Position numbers and translations under genes: made by a program. Under the pieces are notes generated by a model, which was not told the origin of the DNA, did not search any database, and saw only the letters and a list, made by a program, of their open reading frames with translations. From contig JALBUN010000001.1 in NCBI GenBank assembly GCA_025174535.1, positions 3,100,001-3,164,000 on the forward strand: a stretch of 64,000 bases of DNA, written 5' to 3'. The stretch comes from Cantharellus purpuraceus. Taxonomy: Eukaryota > Basidiomycota > Agaricomycetes > Cantharellales > Hydnaceae. This document shows, piece by piece, positions 48,857-61,776 of the stretch (its first letter is position 1; each line of letters starts with the position of its first letter).

Positions 48857-51031
48857 TTACAAGATCCTTTTCCCCCCTTTCTCTTTCTTTAGAACGTCCC
48901 TGCGTCGAAGTAGAGTTTCCCTCTGTGGGACAAGAGTTATGAGATTTGTGTATCATTCTCGACATCACGTACCCACCTCTCTGACCTTCTTCTCTTCTGT
49001 ATACTTCATCTTTTCGTAAAGCTTTCGTTTCTTACGGCTCAACATCATCTTTTTCATGTCGCCTTCCCGATCCGGTCTATGGTGGTACTTAGTAGCATCG
49101 TGGCTAGGTGAAAAAACAAAAATAACGTACACATTCAAAGTTGCCTGTGTCGCCTTCTTGTTCTGCTTCTTTATTGCCTTCTCAAAAGTACCGTAGTCCA
49201 TCCCAGCAGCCTCTGCCTCTAATTCGGCGACCCGCATAACGTTCGGGTCATCCAGATCCGCAGCTGGCATGGGGACATTGTCGTCACCTTCGGTCTCTTC
49301 CTCGTCAACATCCTCCGAGGCATTACCTGCAGGGTCTTCGTGTGTAATCACCTCTTCTGGGTCGTATACATCCTCTTCTCCTCCAAATGGACTTAGATGC
49401 GGTGGGAGGGTCTTGCCCCTCTCATAAGGCCCTTCTAGTAATACAGTACCTTTATTGATACAGTCCACCACCCACTGTGGCTGCACATACTTCCGTCTAC
49501 GTCGCAGTTCCATTGCGCCGTCGCCTTCTTCCGCTATCCGAGATGTAACCTGGTCATAATTTTGGGGTGAAACTAGTGCTTGTGTTGGTCGGTCCACTAT
49601 GACGTGCGTGATTGCCTCGTCATCTTCTTGTATTGGACTACCTCCACCTTGCGATGGTGTCCACCCAACACGTCCACCAAATGATCGAATTGCAAATTCA
49701 AGGAGCGGTCGTGGTGTCTCCCGCGAGAGGAAGAAAGTATATGGCGCGAACAACTGCACGTTTACAGGCAATGATAGCTCCGTGAGGGACTTTAGTGTGG
49801 GAAGATTCGAGGATTCAACATTGGTTGTCGAAGATTGAGGCACAAATTCTTCCTCTTCTTCAGTTCCGACTTCAGGCTGAGACTCCGGTTGAAAGTTCGG
49901 GGTGTTTTCTACGACGCCATCCTGAGAGGCTTCGATGCTTTTGATTGTTTTACGGACATCCTTTCCTGAGATTTTTTTTCCAGTCATATCGACAACTTCC
50001 TTCCTGGCTACGCCGTTGGTTTCGGATCCAGCGTGCGCAATGCGCCCCTCCTGCAAGCTGTATGCTCCCACTCCCGCCGCACCGGCATCTTTCACAGCGT
50101 CCAAAGGGGGGGGATATACAAGACCAATGTCGGTGTATAACTTGAAGAAGACGAAACCAAGCAAAGTTTGATAAAGCTCCAAAAACGTGAGCATTATTCG
50201 CACGTCCACATCCGCCGGAATCTGTTGAATCACATATATTGGTTGGGAAAAAAAAGGGATGATAAGCACTTACGTTCTGGGTGAACATATACGGCACTAG
50301 CCATGTAATGGTCTGGCCCACGACCTCCGCCTGATAATACACGCCTTTGATGGATAGAAATATCTTACGAAGCGATTGTGAGTGCATGACATATAGTTGC
50401 CACTCATTTGACAGGCGAGCGCAATTCTCGATGAGCAAAGGGGGAATGCGTGGGTTCGAGGGTAGATTGGCGAACAAGGAGATCAGACATAATGCGTCAT
50501 CAATATCACGCACAGCGTCAATAAACGTCGGATACCTATGATGATGTTGCAGTCCACACAACACTCACTCAGTACCGGGCAGCTGCATTTAAAGGAAAGA
50601 TAACGGCACCTCTCCTTGATAACATGGTCCAATGTATACACTGGCTTGTGCTCCTCCAAGCTCTTTGCACTGCTCCATTCCCCTCGCCCAAGGGCACGGG
50701 AAAGCTTTTTAGCGAAGGCCTTATGATCCCTTAACTTCTGGAGTATAGGTTCATGAGCGAGATAGGCAATGTCCTTGGCGTAGTAGAATGAGGTGGGTGC
50801 GCTGGAGCCTTTATTCGCCTTCTTACGATGGCGAGGCTCACGCGGAAAGATACCTGAGTGGATATCAGTTCCCAAACCGCGCAAAAAGTTGACAAGAAAA
50901 TAGAACGAACCTTTGAGGATACAGAGCCTACGAAAGTCTGCAAGGGAACATTGCAATCTTTTGACGGCTGAAGAACGGGTCACGTATGCCTTGGCTGCGC
51001 CAGCCTTTCCCTTTTGCTTTACCCGTCCCAT
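48857..51031 (-). CDS. NOP7: Pescadillo homologue (60S ribosome biogenesis)
   Basis: Nucleolar scaffold of the PeBoW complex (Nop7-Erb1-Ytm1), needed for 27S pre-rRNA processing. Exons on the minus strand: 51031-50911, 50853-50610, 50535-50274, 50221-49131, 49076-48977 and 48922-48857, giving 627 residues. The Pescadillo N-terminus is highly conserved: '[18 protein letters not shown]', '[14 protein letters not shown]', '[20 protein letters not shown]', '[15 protein letters not shown]' and '[19 protein letters not shown]'. The BRCT domain is at about 355-470 ('[19 protein letters not shown]', 'ITHVIVDRP', '[17 protein letters not shown]'). The end is acidic then basic ('[15 protein letters not shown]'). 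Introns 1 (57 bp) and 4 (54 bp) are multiples of three without stops, so they could be missed; family continuity argues that they are removed. The last exon is inferred from splice signals only. Confidence 0.95.
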
Positions 51032-51122
51032 TTACCAAAAAATTGGTTAAAGGAGGGCAACACTCAAAGTGAAATTTCCACGTTTGAAAGTCCGCCTACT
51101 AGGTTCAACGCGCCACAGCACG
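51032..51122. promoter_or_regulatory. 91-bp divergent promoter, Pescadillo / Sm D2
   Basis: Only 91 bp separate the start codons of two divergently transcribed RNA-biogenesis genes, so both must be driven from this short region or from within the first exons and introns. No TATA box is obvious. Both 5' untranslated regions must be very short. Confidence 0.75.
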
Positions 51123-51722
51123 ATGAGGTGAGCACAAGTGTTTTGCGAGTGAGTTTTCTACTGACCATGTTCCATAGTCAGTACGTGCATGTCCCGAAAT
51201 CGGAGCTAGATGAGGCCCAGCTACGCCAGCTCGAGGAACATGAAATCAGCCAGGGTCCACTCTCCGTCTTGCAGCAATCTGTGAGAAATCACACACAGAT
51301 CCTCATTTCCCTTCGCAACAATAAGAAACTTCTTGCACGCGTGAAAGCGTTTGATAGACACAGCAACATGGTGTGTGCTTGTGATGTAAGCCAGTCTGAC
51401 AACACTAATTCTCTCGCTCAGGTATTGGAAAACGTCAAAGAAGTGCGCATGATGTTTCCTTCGAAGGACCCTTCTGACCTGTTTTATGTAGATGTGGACT
51501 GAAGTGCCAAAGGGAAAGAACAAGAAACCGGTGAACAAGGATAGGTTCATCAGCAAAATGTTCCTAAGGTATGTAGTTCTCGATTCGTCTGCGCCGCGAG
51601 CAACATCCACAACTTTCGTTATTTTACAGGGGTGATTCTGTCATATTAAGTGAGCAGTACAAATCATTTGAAGACTATTTTCACATACTGACTATGATTC
51701 AGTTTTGCGGAATACAGCGTGA
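51123..51722 (+). CDS. SMD2: Small nuclear ribonucleoprotein Sm D2
   Basis: Core member of the seven-protein Sm ring of U1, U2, U4 and U5 snRNPs. Six short exons (51123-51127, 51178-51370, 51422-51442, 51492-51568, 51630-51649, 51703-51722) give 111 residues, the usual size. The first exon holds only ATG AG. The Sm1 motif is '[19 protein letters not shown]', restored when the 51-bp second intron is removed. Sm2 is 'FLRGDSVILILRN', where the last intron splits an Ile codon. The N-terminal helix region '[18 protein letters not shown]' is typical of Sm D2. Reading without splicing gives stops in every intron region. Confidence 0.95.
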
Positions 51723-52446
51723 TATACTACTGTCGACCTACATATTGTGTCTATATACTCTCTATTGTCGTATGCTCCGACGTTTATCTGACACATTTAA
51801 CCAAGTCAGAACGGTCACTGCTGCGTCCGTTTGAAATTTGTCGTCAACCCCACCATACTCCTTGACCAATCAGTAGGTAATATTGAGGGATGCGCGGCCT
51901 GTGACCTGGATTTTTGACACTAATCATATACCAGACCTTCCTGGCACTTCACGAACTTAGTTGCTGTTAAGCCAATGACACCATACTTAGTGCGTGCAAG
52001 CTTGCGAGGATATCAACACTCTTGAAATTTTTTTTGTACGCATTCAGATCATGGTCGACCGATGCAACAGACCGGGTTACAGAGATATACACCATTCCAG
52101 CTACTCACGCCATGAACTTCAGCTGACCATGAATGAAAAAGATTTCATCAAAACCCTGTATATACTCGCTGTCGTGGACCGTGAATCGCAGAAATACGCA
52201 TTCACCATAGACCTCTTCGTGCAGTCCAGATATATACAACTGCCCGGGGTCTTTTCACTGTAGATAGTCAATTCTTCAGCCCATTTGTGCCGACTCACTA
52301 GGCCAACAAAACGGGGTTGACTCCTGCTGGAATCACTGCTTGAGAATATTTACCAGGTATCAGGAGCTAGTAAACTTCGAGGTCCCGAGCTGAGTGGTAG
52401 ATAGCAAACTAAAGCAGTTTTCTGGACGATAAAATATTGAAATTTA

Positions 52447-52645
52447 TACAGGTTTAGCTCAGTCGGTATAATGTGAATATGACTGTATATTATATACCTA
52501 TACAGGTTTAGCTCAGTCGGTATAATGTGAATATGACTGTATATTATATACCTATACAGGTTTAGCTCAGTCGGTATAATGTGAATATGACTGTATATTA
52601 TATACCTATACAGGTTTAGCTCAGTCGGTATAATGTGAATACGAC
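52447..52645 (+). repeat. 54-bp tandem repeat with tRNA-like A box, about 3.7 copies
   Basis: Units start at 52447, 52501, 52555 and 52609. The first three are complete and identical as far as I can see; the fourth diverges after about 35 bp. Each unit contains GTTTAGCTCAGTCGGTATAA. Within it TAGCTCAGTCGG fits the RNA polymerase III A-box consensus and the D-arm of a tRNA. The rest of the unit is AT-rich with a GTATATTATATAC palindrome. No anticodon arm or B box (GGTTCRANNCC) is present, so it is not a tRNA gene. Confidence 0.93.
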
Positions 52646-53147
52646 TGAGGAAGAGAAAACAATAGCGGTCGTCTTATATATGTCCGCAGTGGTGGAACAA
52701 ATGAGAAATGTGGTACGAGTGGGACTGAACAGTGGCACGTCTTATTGTTGACGCTGTGGCACGTGGGACTGTGGATACAATCCACAATCCACATTCCACA
52801 TTCCAACATAAAATACCTAATACCTGAATACTATTACTGCTATTCTATCCACTCTTTCCTGGTGATGGGTATCTATCCATAAACTCCCGACATCTGATAG
52901 TGTACATCCCAACAGAATCTTAGAAATGCAATTGGCAATGGTGCTGCTGCAGAGTAGTGGTTTGTAACACGAGTCCCAGGCTTTGAGTCAGATGTATAGG
53001 CTTGTATAGCCTGTTGCCAGATAGTTGACTTGGCGCCTGGGGAGCCTGCCAGCATAGCCTAGTCATAGCCTTGAGCAAAATATTATAGAAGTTACCAGCT
53101 GTTACCGGGCGGTGTCGGAGCCGAAGGGATGATCACATAAGCGACCC

Positions 53148-53156
53148 TATATAAAG
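53148..53156 (+). promoter_or_regulatory. TATA box of the polyubiquitin gene
   Basis: TATATAAAG lies 71 bp upstream of the start codon, in the normal position for a strongly expressed stress-responsive fungal gene. It is the clearest TATA element seen before any host gene in the window. Confidence 0.7.
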
Positions 53157-53169
53157 AGTCTACTCGTGA

Positions 53170-54363
<1,194 letters not shown>

Positions 54364-54444
54364 TGTACAGTTGTGTTCCACATTTTGTATTGTAGTCTAA
54401 AGTGCAGAAGTTCGGTGTTTATACATAGAACAATTGTGGACCCG

Positions 54445-55469
54445 CTAGTCGGGAGTGTCTGTGTGTGGCACGTGAGCTTTCCTGCGACGTTTCCGCTTGG
54501 GCTTGCTCTCAGCTATGTCGTTTGTATTCCCTCCACTGTGGGACGCGTGGTCCTCCTCCCGCTTCCGCTTCTCCCCGACCTTTGCCTGGCCTATGGTCTG
54601 CTTCGTCTCGTCAGGTCGTGCCTTCTTCTTCTTCACACTAAGGGAGTTAGGGGCCTTGGGCCCCTGCTTCCTTCTTTTTTTAAGTGGTTGCACGGATCCG
54701 TCGGTGGTGAGCTGGCTTCGTTCCGGGGCTAAGGGAAGCAGAGCGGTCTCTTCGGCCTAAAAGGCCGTTGAAAGATGCTCCTAATATGATGCATGCAAAC
54801 TTACCCGCTGTTTGGCCTGTATGGTGGCATCGCTAGGTGGCTCCAGGACCATGACTGTCCGATTGAGGTGCACAATTGGCACGCCAGGAATACTGCGAAG
54901 TCTGGCTCGCATCTCCTGAGACTGGCAAGCAATGACGTAGCGGTGCTTGTTTGACTCGCCTGGGAAGGTATGAGTGTATCAGGTGTGGTCAGTGCATCCT
55001 GTCACAAAAAGACTCGCAATAAAGGTACCGACCCACGACGCTGGTGATACACTCATCACCAGGAATAGCATCCCTGTGATTACATTTTCTGCGCTCAAAC
55101 GTCTTTGCCACGTCCACGGCGTGCTGTTCAGAGGGTCCCAGTTTGTACAATTCAATAATAGAACACTGTGTGATCACTGCGGGAGGCACGCGTGAGATGT
55201 GTGCCTCGGAAGAGATAAAAGACACGTAGCACACACTTGGTTTAACATTCCCCTGAAGTATAATTGCCACCTGCTTAACCAGGTCTAATTTGAGTGACGT
55301 TGCGAGTGTGCACATCTCAGAATCCACTGTGTAGACGTGAGTCAGAAGGGTACTTGTGGCGCATAACCCCGGCAAACTCACCAAGAACTTGATACGGTTC
55401 TCGAAAGCCAAACGACATGTGGTATAATGCCATCAGTTTCTTATACGCTTTTGCTCGTTTCTGTCTCAT
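54445..55469 (-). CDS. UTP23: rRNA-processing protein UTP23
   Basis: Small-subunit processome factor with a PIN-like fold of the Fcf1/Utp23 family, acting in the nucleolus in 18S rRNA maturation and snR30 release. Exons on the minus strand: 55469-55382, 55326-55237, 55176-55033, 54959-54805 and 54756-54445, giving 262 residues. The conserved start is 'MRQKRAKAYKKLMALYHMSF'. 'MITQCSIIELYKLG', 'AKTFERRKCNH', 'IPGDECITSVVGESNKHRYV' and 'IPGVPIVHLNRTVMVLEPPS' follow. The Cys and His residues around 'FERRKCNH' belong to the Utp23 zinc-binding site. The last 80 residues are Lys/Arg-rich, typical of nucleolar proteins. The gene is convergent with polyubiquitin; the stop codons are 81 bp apart. Confidence 0.95.
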
Positions 55470-58346
55470 CTTGTTGATGATGTGCAATAAGTGAACAAGT
55501 GCAAATAGATCCCACGCATATTCATATATAAGCGCCATACACTCGATCTGAACTACACTGCGACTGCAAATTTCCCATACCACGCTGGCTTCTCCTTCTT
55601 CAACCCAACCCCTCTCACCCCCCATATTTTCATTCTAGATTTCTGAGACGGTATGCATTCACAGCTGCGGTGCATGACCCATCAATAGATCTATGATGGA
55701 AGCAGCATCCACTCAGACAGCGTCACGTCCGAATCAAGACCCACTCACCAATTGCAAGAGCGGCCACTTGGTCCACCGCAGCCGTCTGTCGATATGGGAT
55801 CTACTGCAGTGGCAGTTTGACGGCGTTCAAGGTCTAACATGTATAACTGATGAATTAGTGTTCAGATTGCCTCAAGGATTCACTTTACCAAGTGGTGCAG
55901 CATTCACAAAGGCGGCCGCACACATAATGGCAGCAAAGAAGAGAGTAGTGAAAGAGCGCATTGTAGTATGGTTGGGCTTTCCTCTGGTGAGTTACTCCAT
56001 GGGATTGCGGTGAGCCTCTTTTATAGCAGAAAGGCTCGGAGGAATTCGCAATGCATCAAAGAAAGACCCGTACAACTGCTAAACCTGAACAATGGTACCT
56101 GCGTGCCGAGAGGACATCGCCTGCTAATCAGCTCACCTACACTGCCATGTGGATTAATTGTTCCGACTCGTGATAATTGGTGCACGCAAAGGATCAGAAA
56201 TCCCCAGCAGTTGTCAAACAGTCAATCTGAGACATGTCCGCAATCTATGCGGGTGTAGGAGCTACAACAGCAAGCCTTTCTTACATATTTCCAACAGTTT
56301 TGGACCCCACAATGCTAGTAATTTTGGTCACCACAACCCAGACTTTGGGTATAGCACCAGAATAGAGGCAAGTCTTCCAGCTTCCTGCATGAGCATCTGT
56401 CAGGTAGATGAAATGGAGACATGTGGATGCTTGACGATTGAGCCACGCAAGAATCGACTCTGGTGGGGCTGCTTAATGCGGATATGCGCCCATGAGGACG
56501 GCAACACGTCGATCATACTATGCGACCTTCCGGGGTTTGTTCTGAGGTAGTGACCCACGCTGCCGGCTCTAGTGAACAACTTAGGATCGTGTGTGAAATG
56601 GTGCATCCCTTGCGACATGCGGTGCCTGCCAGTGTATACTCCCCTCACACAAATGATATGGTGACGTGGAGTTGCCGCACTGAAAGACATGGACTTGGGA
56701 ACTTAAATCACGTCGTTGATGAGGTCTGAGAGCGGCTTTCTCATCTCAGCCAAGGAACAATCAGAGTCAAGGCATCGAGTTTACACGGTCCTGACCGCAT
56801 GAATTAACTCCGCATGTATTTTCGACGATACTTGGAGTCCGCTGAATCCTGCTGAATTACGCAAGCAAAAATAGGCTCCTTCTGAGAACCCCCTCAGCAA
56901 GAGTATACTAAATACTTCTCATGACTTCATTATGGTGATGCCCGAGGGTACACCGAGTCAGCCAAGTTGGGCCGCATATGATGCGCCCAGCTCGAGGAAC
57001 AATACGCCAGTATAAACACGATAAACTGTGGGCGCGTAGTACATAGGTAGCAGTTAACCATCCTCTCCTATCCAAATGTAAGTCACACCATAATTTGAAA
57101 TGGCCCAAGTTGAACAAGTTAGTATCTGATGGTCGACGTCTCAGACTCGGAAATCAGACTGCCAGTGCACACGCAGTGTGCAGGTTGGGTTCAGGAACAA
57201 TCAGACAAATTCACTGTCAAAATTCGTTACAGACATTGGATGCGGAAAGAGTGGATTCTAAGTGCACAGCCCCATGGATGGGGACACGGTTACAATTACT
57301 GCAGACAAGCATGGATGACAATGGTGTAACCCGTTCCTGCCATCCGGCTGTGCATGGGGGCTAGAATTCATCGAGCTTGCAAAATATTCAAAACATGAAT
57401 CACATCCATGATTGCCTAATACAGTCCATCTTCGAGCTGGCTCTCTATTGCAGGTCCACTCTTGCATGTATAATAAATGTTACTATCGACCCTCAGTCCG
57501 TCTCCACCAATCTGATCACCTGTTCTGTCCAAAATATATACTGCCCTCATGATCACCGTTCAGGTCTGCTCCACCTGAACTCCTGTGGCTATTTCGCAAG
57601 AAAGTATGTATCACGCCGTCACCTACCGTGTCTATTCCTACAGGCTCTTGACGCCCGGGTCATTCGAGGTTCGATAAAGTCTAGTATGAAGCAGCTATGA
57701 TGGTCTTGTTCGAATCTTCTGTGCTCCTCGGGTCCCTTATGTGATCATCGAGGGAGTCCCAAAGGACTAGAACTTACTGCAAATCCCTCCCATAGACTTG
57801 GATCACCTTCGAGTAGGATCTGCATGGCAGGGATTGAGTCCACTCAAAAAAGTCAATCTACCTAAGGTGTTATGAACCTGTGAATATTGTACCAACACTG
57901 ATCTGATTGTCGAGTCCAAGGTCAAATATTGGTGCATGAACAGGCGGCCGTTGTTCGATCGATCTGCCTGTTGAAACAATTTACCCGAGGGGTGTTGTGA
58001 GGGCTAGACACATAATAGTGCCTTTTCCGACTATTTTCCTTACAATAACTTGAAGATTCGGGGCCAGGACCCAGCGTAACAGGTGTATGAAGATTGGCAA
58101 TTTGGAAGAGGCATGTTCTGAAGCTAGTAATTCCGCAAGCTCAATGCATGTATTCTCCCACGTCAACACATTTGATCATACATATAAGAGTCGAAGCCAG
58201 ATAGATTTTCGTCTCCCATAAGGAAATCGTATAAGTCACGTCACCGTCACTCACGTGCTTACTTCAAAAGCGTCCTTTCAAACTCCTCATCCTTCATAGA
58301 ATTCGACGGACGAACGCCGTCTCCAACCATAGATCGACTGACCAAA
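55470..58346. other. 2.9-kb region without a recognised gene
   Basis: The left end is the UTP23 promoter side and the right end the eIF3k promoter side. Open frames of 60-130 codons occur on both strands (for example 55693-56013 and 56158-56550 on the plus strand) without recognisable motifs or connecting splice sites. No repeat seen in the transposon block recurs here. A noncoding transcript or a decayed gene is possible. Confidence 0.5.
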
Positions 58347-59336
58347 ATGGGCGCGTCACCACCAAGTAATAGACCAGAAGTCATCGAAATGCTCGTATCG
58401 GGAGTTGGTGCGATCTGCTCTCTCCATAGCTTTATTTACAAGGTACTGATGTTTTGCGAGATCACAGACCGGTACAATCCGTCGAATATTGGCATTCTCG
58501 AGGATTATCTATACCACCAGATTCGGAGTCAGGAATATGATTGTATGGCGAATCTAGCGATTCTCAAATTGTATGTGATTGCTTTCAGGTTGTCTTGGGA
58601 CTAAGCTGACCATGCAATAGGTATCAGTTCAACCCTGACTTGTACAACCCCGACGTTGTGATTAACATTCTCATCAAAGCACTGACGGCTGCTCCACAGC
58701 CCGACTTCAATCTCTGTCTGGCCTTGCTCGGCGAACGTGATGTGCGTCAACTAGCCTTATCAACCTCCCAAGCTAAAGTCGTCTGTTCTATCAGTCATAT
58801 TTAGCAAATCAAAAAGAACCGGATGTCGTGCCTGTGCTTCTTCCCCATCTCACGCTCCTATCAGGGCTTTTGCACCAATGTCGTTTTCCCGCATTTTGGA
58901 TCATGTTCCGCTCTGAAGCACTTGAGACATTGCGGGATAACTATACCATCGAATGTGTTGGGTTTGAGGACTCAGTACGCGAGGTGGCTATTCGTGCTGT
59001 GAGGGCCGCATTCCAGCGAATAGGTCGGCAACGGCTAGGTAGCTATTTGGATCTTGGAGGCACGTCAAGTTTGTTGCTTCTCGAGACCTATACCCATGTT
59101 GCTCCGTCATGTCAGGTGATGCTTTGGATGAGTATATTGCACGACTAGGATGGTCACAAGATTCCAAAACTGGCGCTATTACCATTCCCGCGAATCCAGA
59201 CAACCAGATAGAAGCAACGGTTGTTCGAGAAAACATTCAGCTGCCACGTAAGTTTTTGTCAAGCTCCGAGAAAGCTTGTCTCATTGTTGGTTATACAGAG
59301 CTGGCCAAAATCATTGCACACGCACAGGTAGCTTAG
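58347..59336 (+). CDS. EIF3K: Eukaryotic translation initiation factor 3 subunit K
   Basis: Accessory subunit of eIF3, pairing with eIF3l on the 40S subunit. Exons 58347-58407, 58468-58570, 58621-58736, 58805-59068, 59116-59247 and 59299-59336 give 237 residues, close to the human 218. The N-terminal HEAT-like part has 'DRYNPSNIGILEDYLYHQIR' and 'YDCMANLAILKLYQFNPD'. The winged-helix part has 'RFPAFWIMFRSEALETLRDN' and 'FEDSVREVAIRAVRAAFQRI', then 'LDEYIARLGWSQD'. The third and fourth introns have several possible donors; those chosen keep phase. The last intron (51 bp) has no stop in frame, so it could be read through. The product is cytoplasmic. Confidence 0.92.
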
Positions 59337-59698
59337 GCTTGTGGTGCCTGGCGTTACATATTACATAGACAGTTACCTAGATTGAGCTCTGCCTTAATGT
59401 TGGCACGTCAATGACACTTAGTAATAACTCCCTGATACAGGGAACAACTAGGCTACAGTTGTCTTGATGGCGACAAATCCAACTTATCTTTTTCGTCTCG
59501 TATCTCTGTTGATGAAAACACATGATGGCAGACACATGAAGATGACAAAGTGAAGACGAAAAGGGCGTGACGGGATGAAACGAGTAAATGCTTACTACTG
59601 CCGGAGACGAGCCGGCGTTAGACGGCAGATGCAAGACGAATGTGTGGATATCGAGAGGGAAAAAGTAAGGGTATGACTTTCTGATCAGAGCCTCATCC
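59337..59698. other. Convergent intergenic region, eIF3k / CAP protein
   Basis: 362 bp between the two stop codons. An open frame on the minus strand (59763-59377) is only the unspliced continuation of the CAP gene. No other signal is seen. Confidence 0.5.
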
Positions 59699-60914
59699 TC
59701 AGGCCTGGACATTGGCACTTGAAGTTCAAGTAAGCATGGTGAGTCGAATAACGCTGAGGGCAAAACACACCCGAATTGACCGATGACGTTTCCTTGCGGA
59801 GAGTACTCGCAGATGTAATAGTGCGATTTCTATGTAAGTGATGAGACTAGCGCGGAGACCTTATGCATTATGTAACGTACCCCAGAGCTGCCGGGGAATA
59901 TTCCATCGCAGTTCTGAAGAGCGCACCCAACTTGGGTTGTAGACTTCCAAACGACTTGAGTGAAGTGTGATGGTTGCGGATTGCCAGCATTGTATTGCGC
60001 TATTCAGGTGTGTTAAATTGATGGCATAGAGGGCTGACATGACACGCACAAGCTTCGTCAGTCCAGGACTTGAGAGCCTGGGGTATACCATATGCATCAC
60101 TGGTCCCAGCCGCGAGGTTTTCCCCAAAGGCACCGAGCGATCCGCCGCTGTGCTTGAATACGCAGCCATTTGCCCATTGCTGAGCCTTTGCAGCCAAGTC
60201 TTGAGAGTACGTGAGTGGGATTGCACCATGTTGAGCGCGTGCATTGTTGTGTCCGGCAAGGTATGCTTGAATATCGGGTTGTGACGTAGGTCCGCTTGTT
60301 GAACCAGATCCTCCGTTGGAGCTACTGGAAGCAGGGGGCGGAGATGGTGAGGGGGGTGGAGGGGGTGGGGGCGGGACTGTAGTCTTGGGCGGGGGCGGTG
60401 GAGGGGGGGGAGAGGAGGTTGGCGGAGGCGAGGTGGTATGCAGAGAGAGCTTGAAGACCGGGGGCTGACTTGCCGAGGAGTGGGTCGTCGTGGAAGAGCT
60501 TGGGACCGAGGATGACGTATTTGGGGCAAAGGAGGGACTGGGGGAGGATGATGTGAGATTCGAGGTAACCGAGGCTGTGCTGTGAGAGCATGTATATGAG
60601 TAGAGCGGTGGCATAGTTGGGGCTAGTATCACGCACGAGGGTGTGGCAGAGCGGCTGGACGGTGCAACCTCGACGCCTGCTGCTCCAACGGGTGCAGCCG
60701 ACGAGCTACTCGTACTCGAGGAGCTCACTATTTTAGGATCCATAACCAACCCCCAAGGGTCATTTGGGAAGGGATGGCCTGGCCAACCAAAGTTGCTGCG
60801 ACAATTGGCAATACAGCTGCCGACTGCGTTGCGAGTGAGAGATTCGGTGGCAGCCGCCTGTCCACCTGGGACCAGAGCGAGTACCAGGAAGATGGTGAGG
60901 ATGAAGAGGGTCAT
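59699..60914 (-). CDS. Secreted proline-rich CAP (PR-1/SCP-like) protein
   Basis: Extracellular CAP-superfamily protein; family members bind sterols or lipids. Exons on the minus strand: 60914-60050, 59999-59881, 59829-59771 and 59717-59699, giving 353 residues. The start chosen gives a signal peptide ('MTLFILTIFLVLALVPGGQA'); an upstream in-frame ATG at 60974 would put 20 residues before it. Residues 60-215 form a Ser/Pro-rich linker with long polyproline runs, probably O-glycosylated. The CAP domain at about 225-353 has 'HNNARAQHGAIPLTYSQDLA', 'GAFGENLAAG', 'SHFTQVVWKSTTQVGC' and 'HYYICEYSPQGNVIGQF'. The last exon restores the usual short ending ('GANVQA' and stop). Confidence 0.9.
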
Positions 60915-61108
60915 ATAGGAGAAAAGAAAGAGTGGGATAGGAAAAGAGCGAGTACACTCGTGCGTCGGGGGCACTAGACAACAAGGAGCCGTCTAGTTCA
61001 CGCCTCTCAGGGACAATGGCGGCAACTTAGCGTTACCCTTTGCGGCGTCTATTTACAAGTGTGGCTACGGTGAGCGGCAGTTGTACATTGATCCTGTCAA
61101 CTGTTGCC

Positions 61109-61776
61109 ATGTCTTCCCCGCCACATTATGTTCTCCTCTCTCACTCCACTCTTTCTTCGTCGCCGTCACACACAACAGTGAGCAACACGCCAACACTCAC
61201 CCATCCGATCATCCAGTATCAATTTCGCGACGATCCTCCTCTGTCCTTTCCAAACTCACAGCACGCTCATGTCCTGGTCATGGACTATGACCCGGCCTCG
61301 CCGGACCTCGTCCAGGCGCAGAGCCTCTCGCCGCACCTTGCGATCACCTCCTTAAAAGTTGGCGATGCGCCCGGTGCAGGGTCCGTCGCCGAGGACGATG
61401 AACCCAAGAATACGAAAATGTACGTCCTTGAAACCGTCGCACATCCGCCAGCAGATAAAGGGTTGGTGGATTTTTTTCTTCACCCACGCGTGCATCTTTG
61501 ACCTTTTGAGTCATGTCAGGACAGCTGTTGATGATGTTCATGCCGTGGCTTCGTTGGCTAGCTTCAAGCAACGGTGAGATTACTTGCTGTGTTGGACGTG
61601 GTCTTGTCCCCTAACTCTTGATGCTAAGCAACTCACTGTTGCGGAAAACTCTCGAGTATCCTCTTCCCTCAGGGGCTTTACCTCCATCAGTCCCTTCAAG
61701 CTCACATGCCGTATCTCCCAAGCCATCACCCTCTCGTCGTTCCGCAGCACTACCAACGAACGAGCCACCCACCTGA
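61109..61776 (+). CDS. Small unrecognised protein (184 residues)
   Basis: Exons 61109-61461, 61520-61573 and 61629-61776 close in frame. The sequence is Ser/Pro-rich at both ends. The middle ('IIQYQFRDDPPLSF', 'VMDYDPASPDLVQAQSLSP', 'TKMYVLETVAHPPADKG', 'ASLASFKQRNSLLRKTLEY') looks conserved and acidic, and ends in a helix. No signal peptide, membrane helix or enzyme motif is visible. I recognise no characterised family. The consistent splice phases and codon use make it a likely real gene. It is divergent from the CAP gene with 194 bp between start codons. Confidence 0.65.

Noticed and set aside
51994..52263. 89-codon open frame after Sm D2
   Set aside because: No recognised motif, no splice partner, and composition like the surrounding noncoding DNA.
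52447..52645. tRNA genes in the 54-bp repeats
   Set aside because: An A box/D-arm is present, but there is no anticodon stem, T-arm or B box, and 54 bp is too short for a tRNA.
55693..56013. 106-codon open frame upstream of UTP23
   Set aside because: Starts cleanly but shows no family resemblance and no continuation; could be chance in a 2.9-kb gap.
59377..59763. 128-codon minus-strand frame next to eIF3k
   Set aside because: It is the unspliced read-through of the CAP gene; removing a 53-bp intron gives the normal short C-terminus and stop at 59699.
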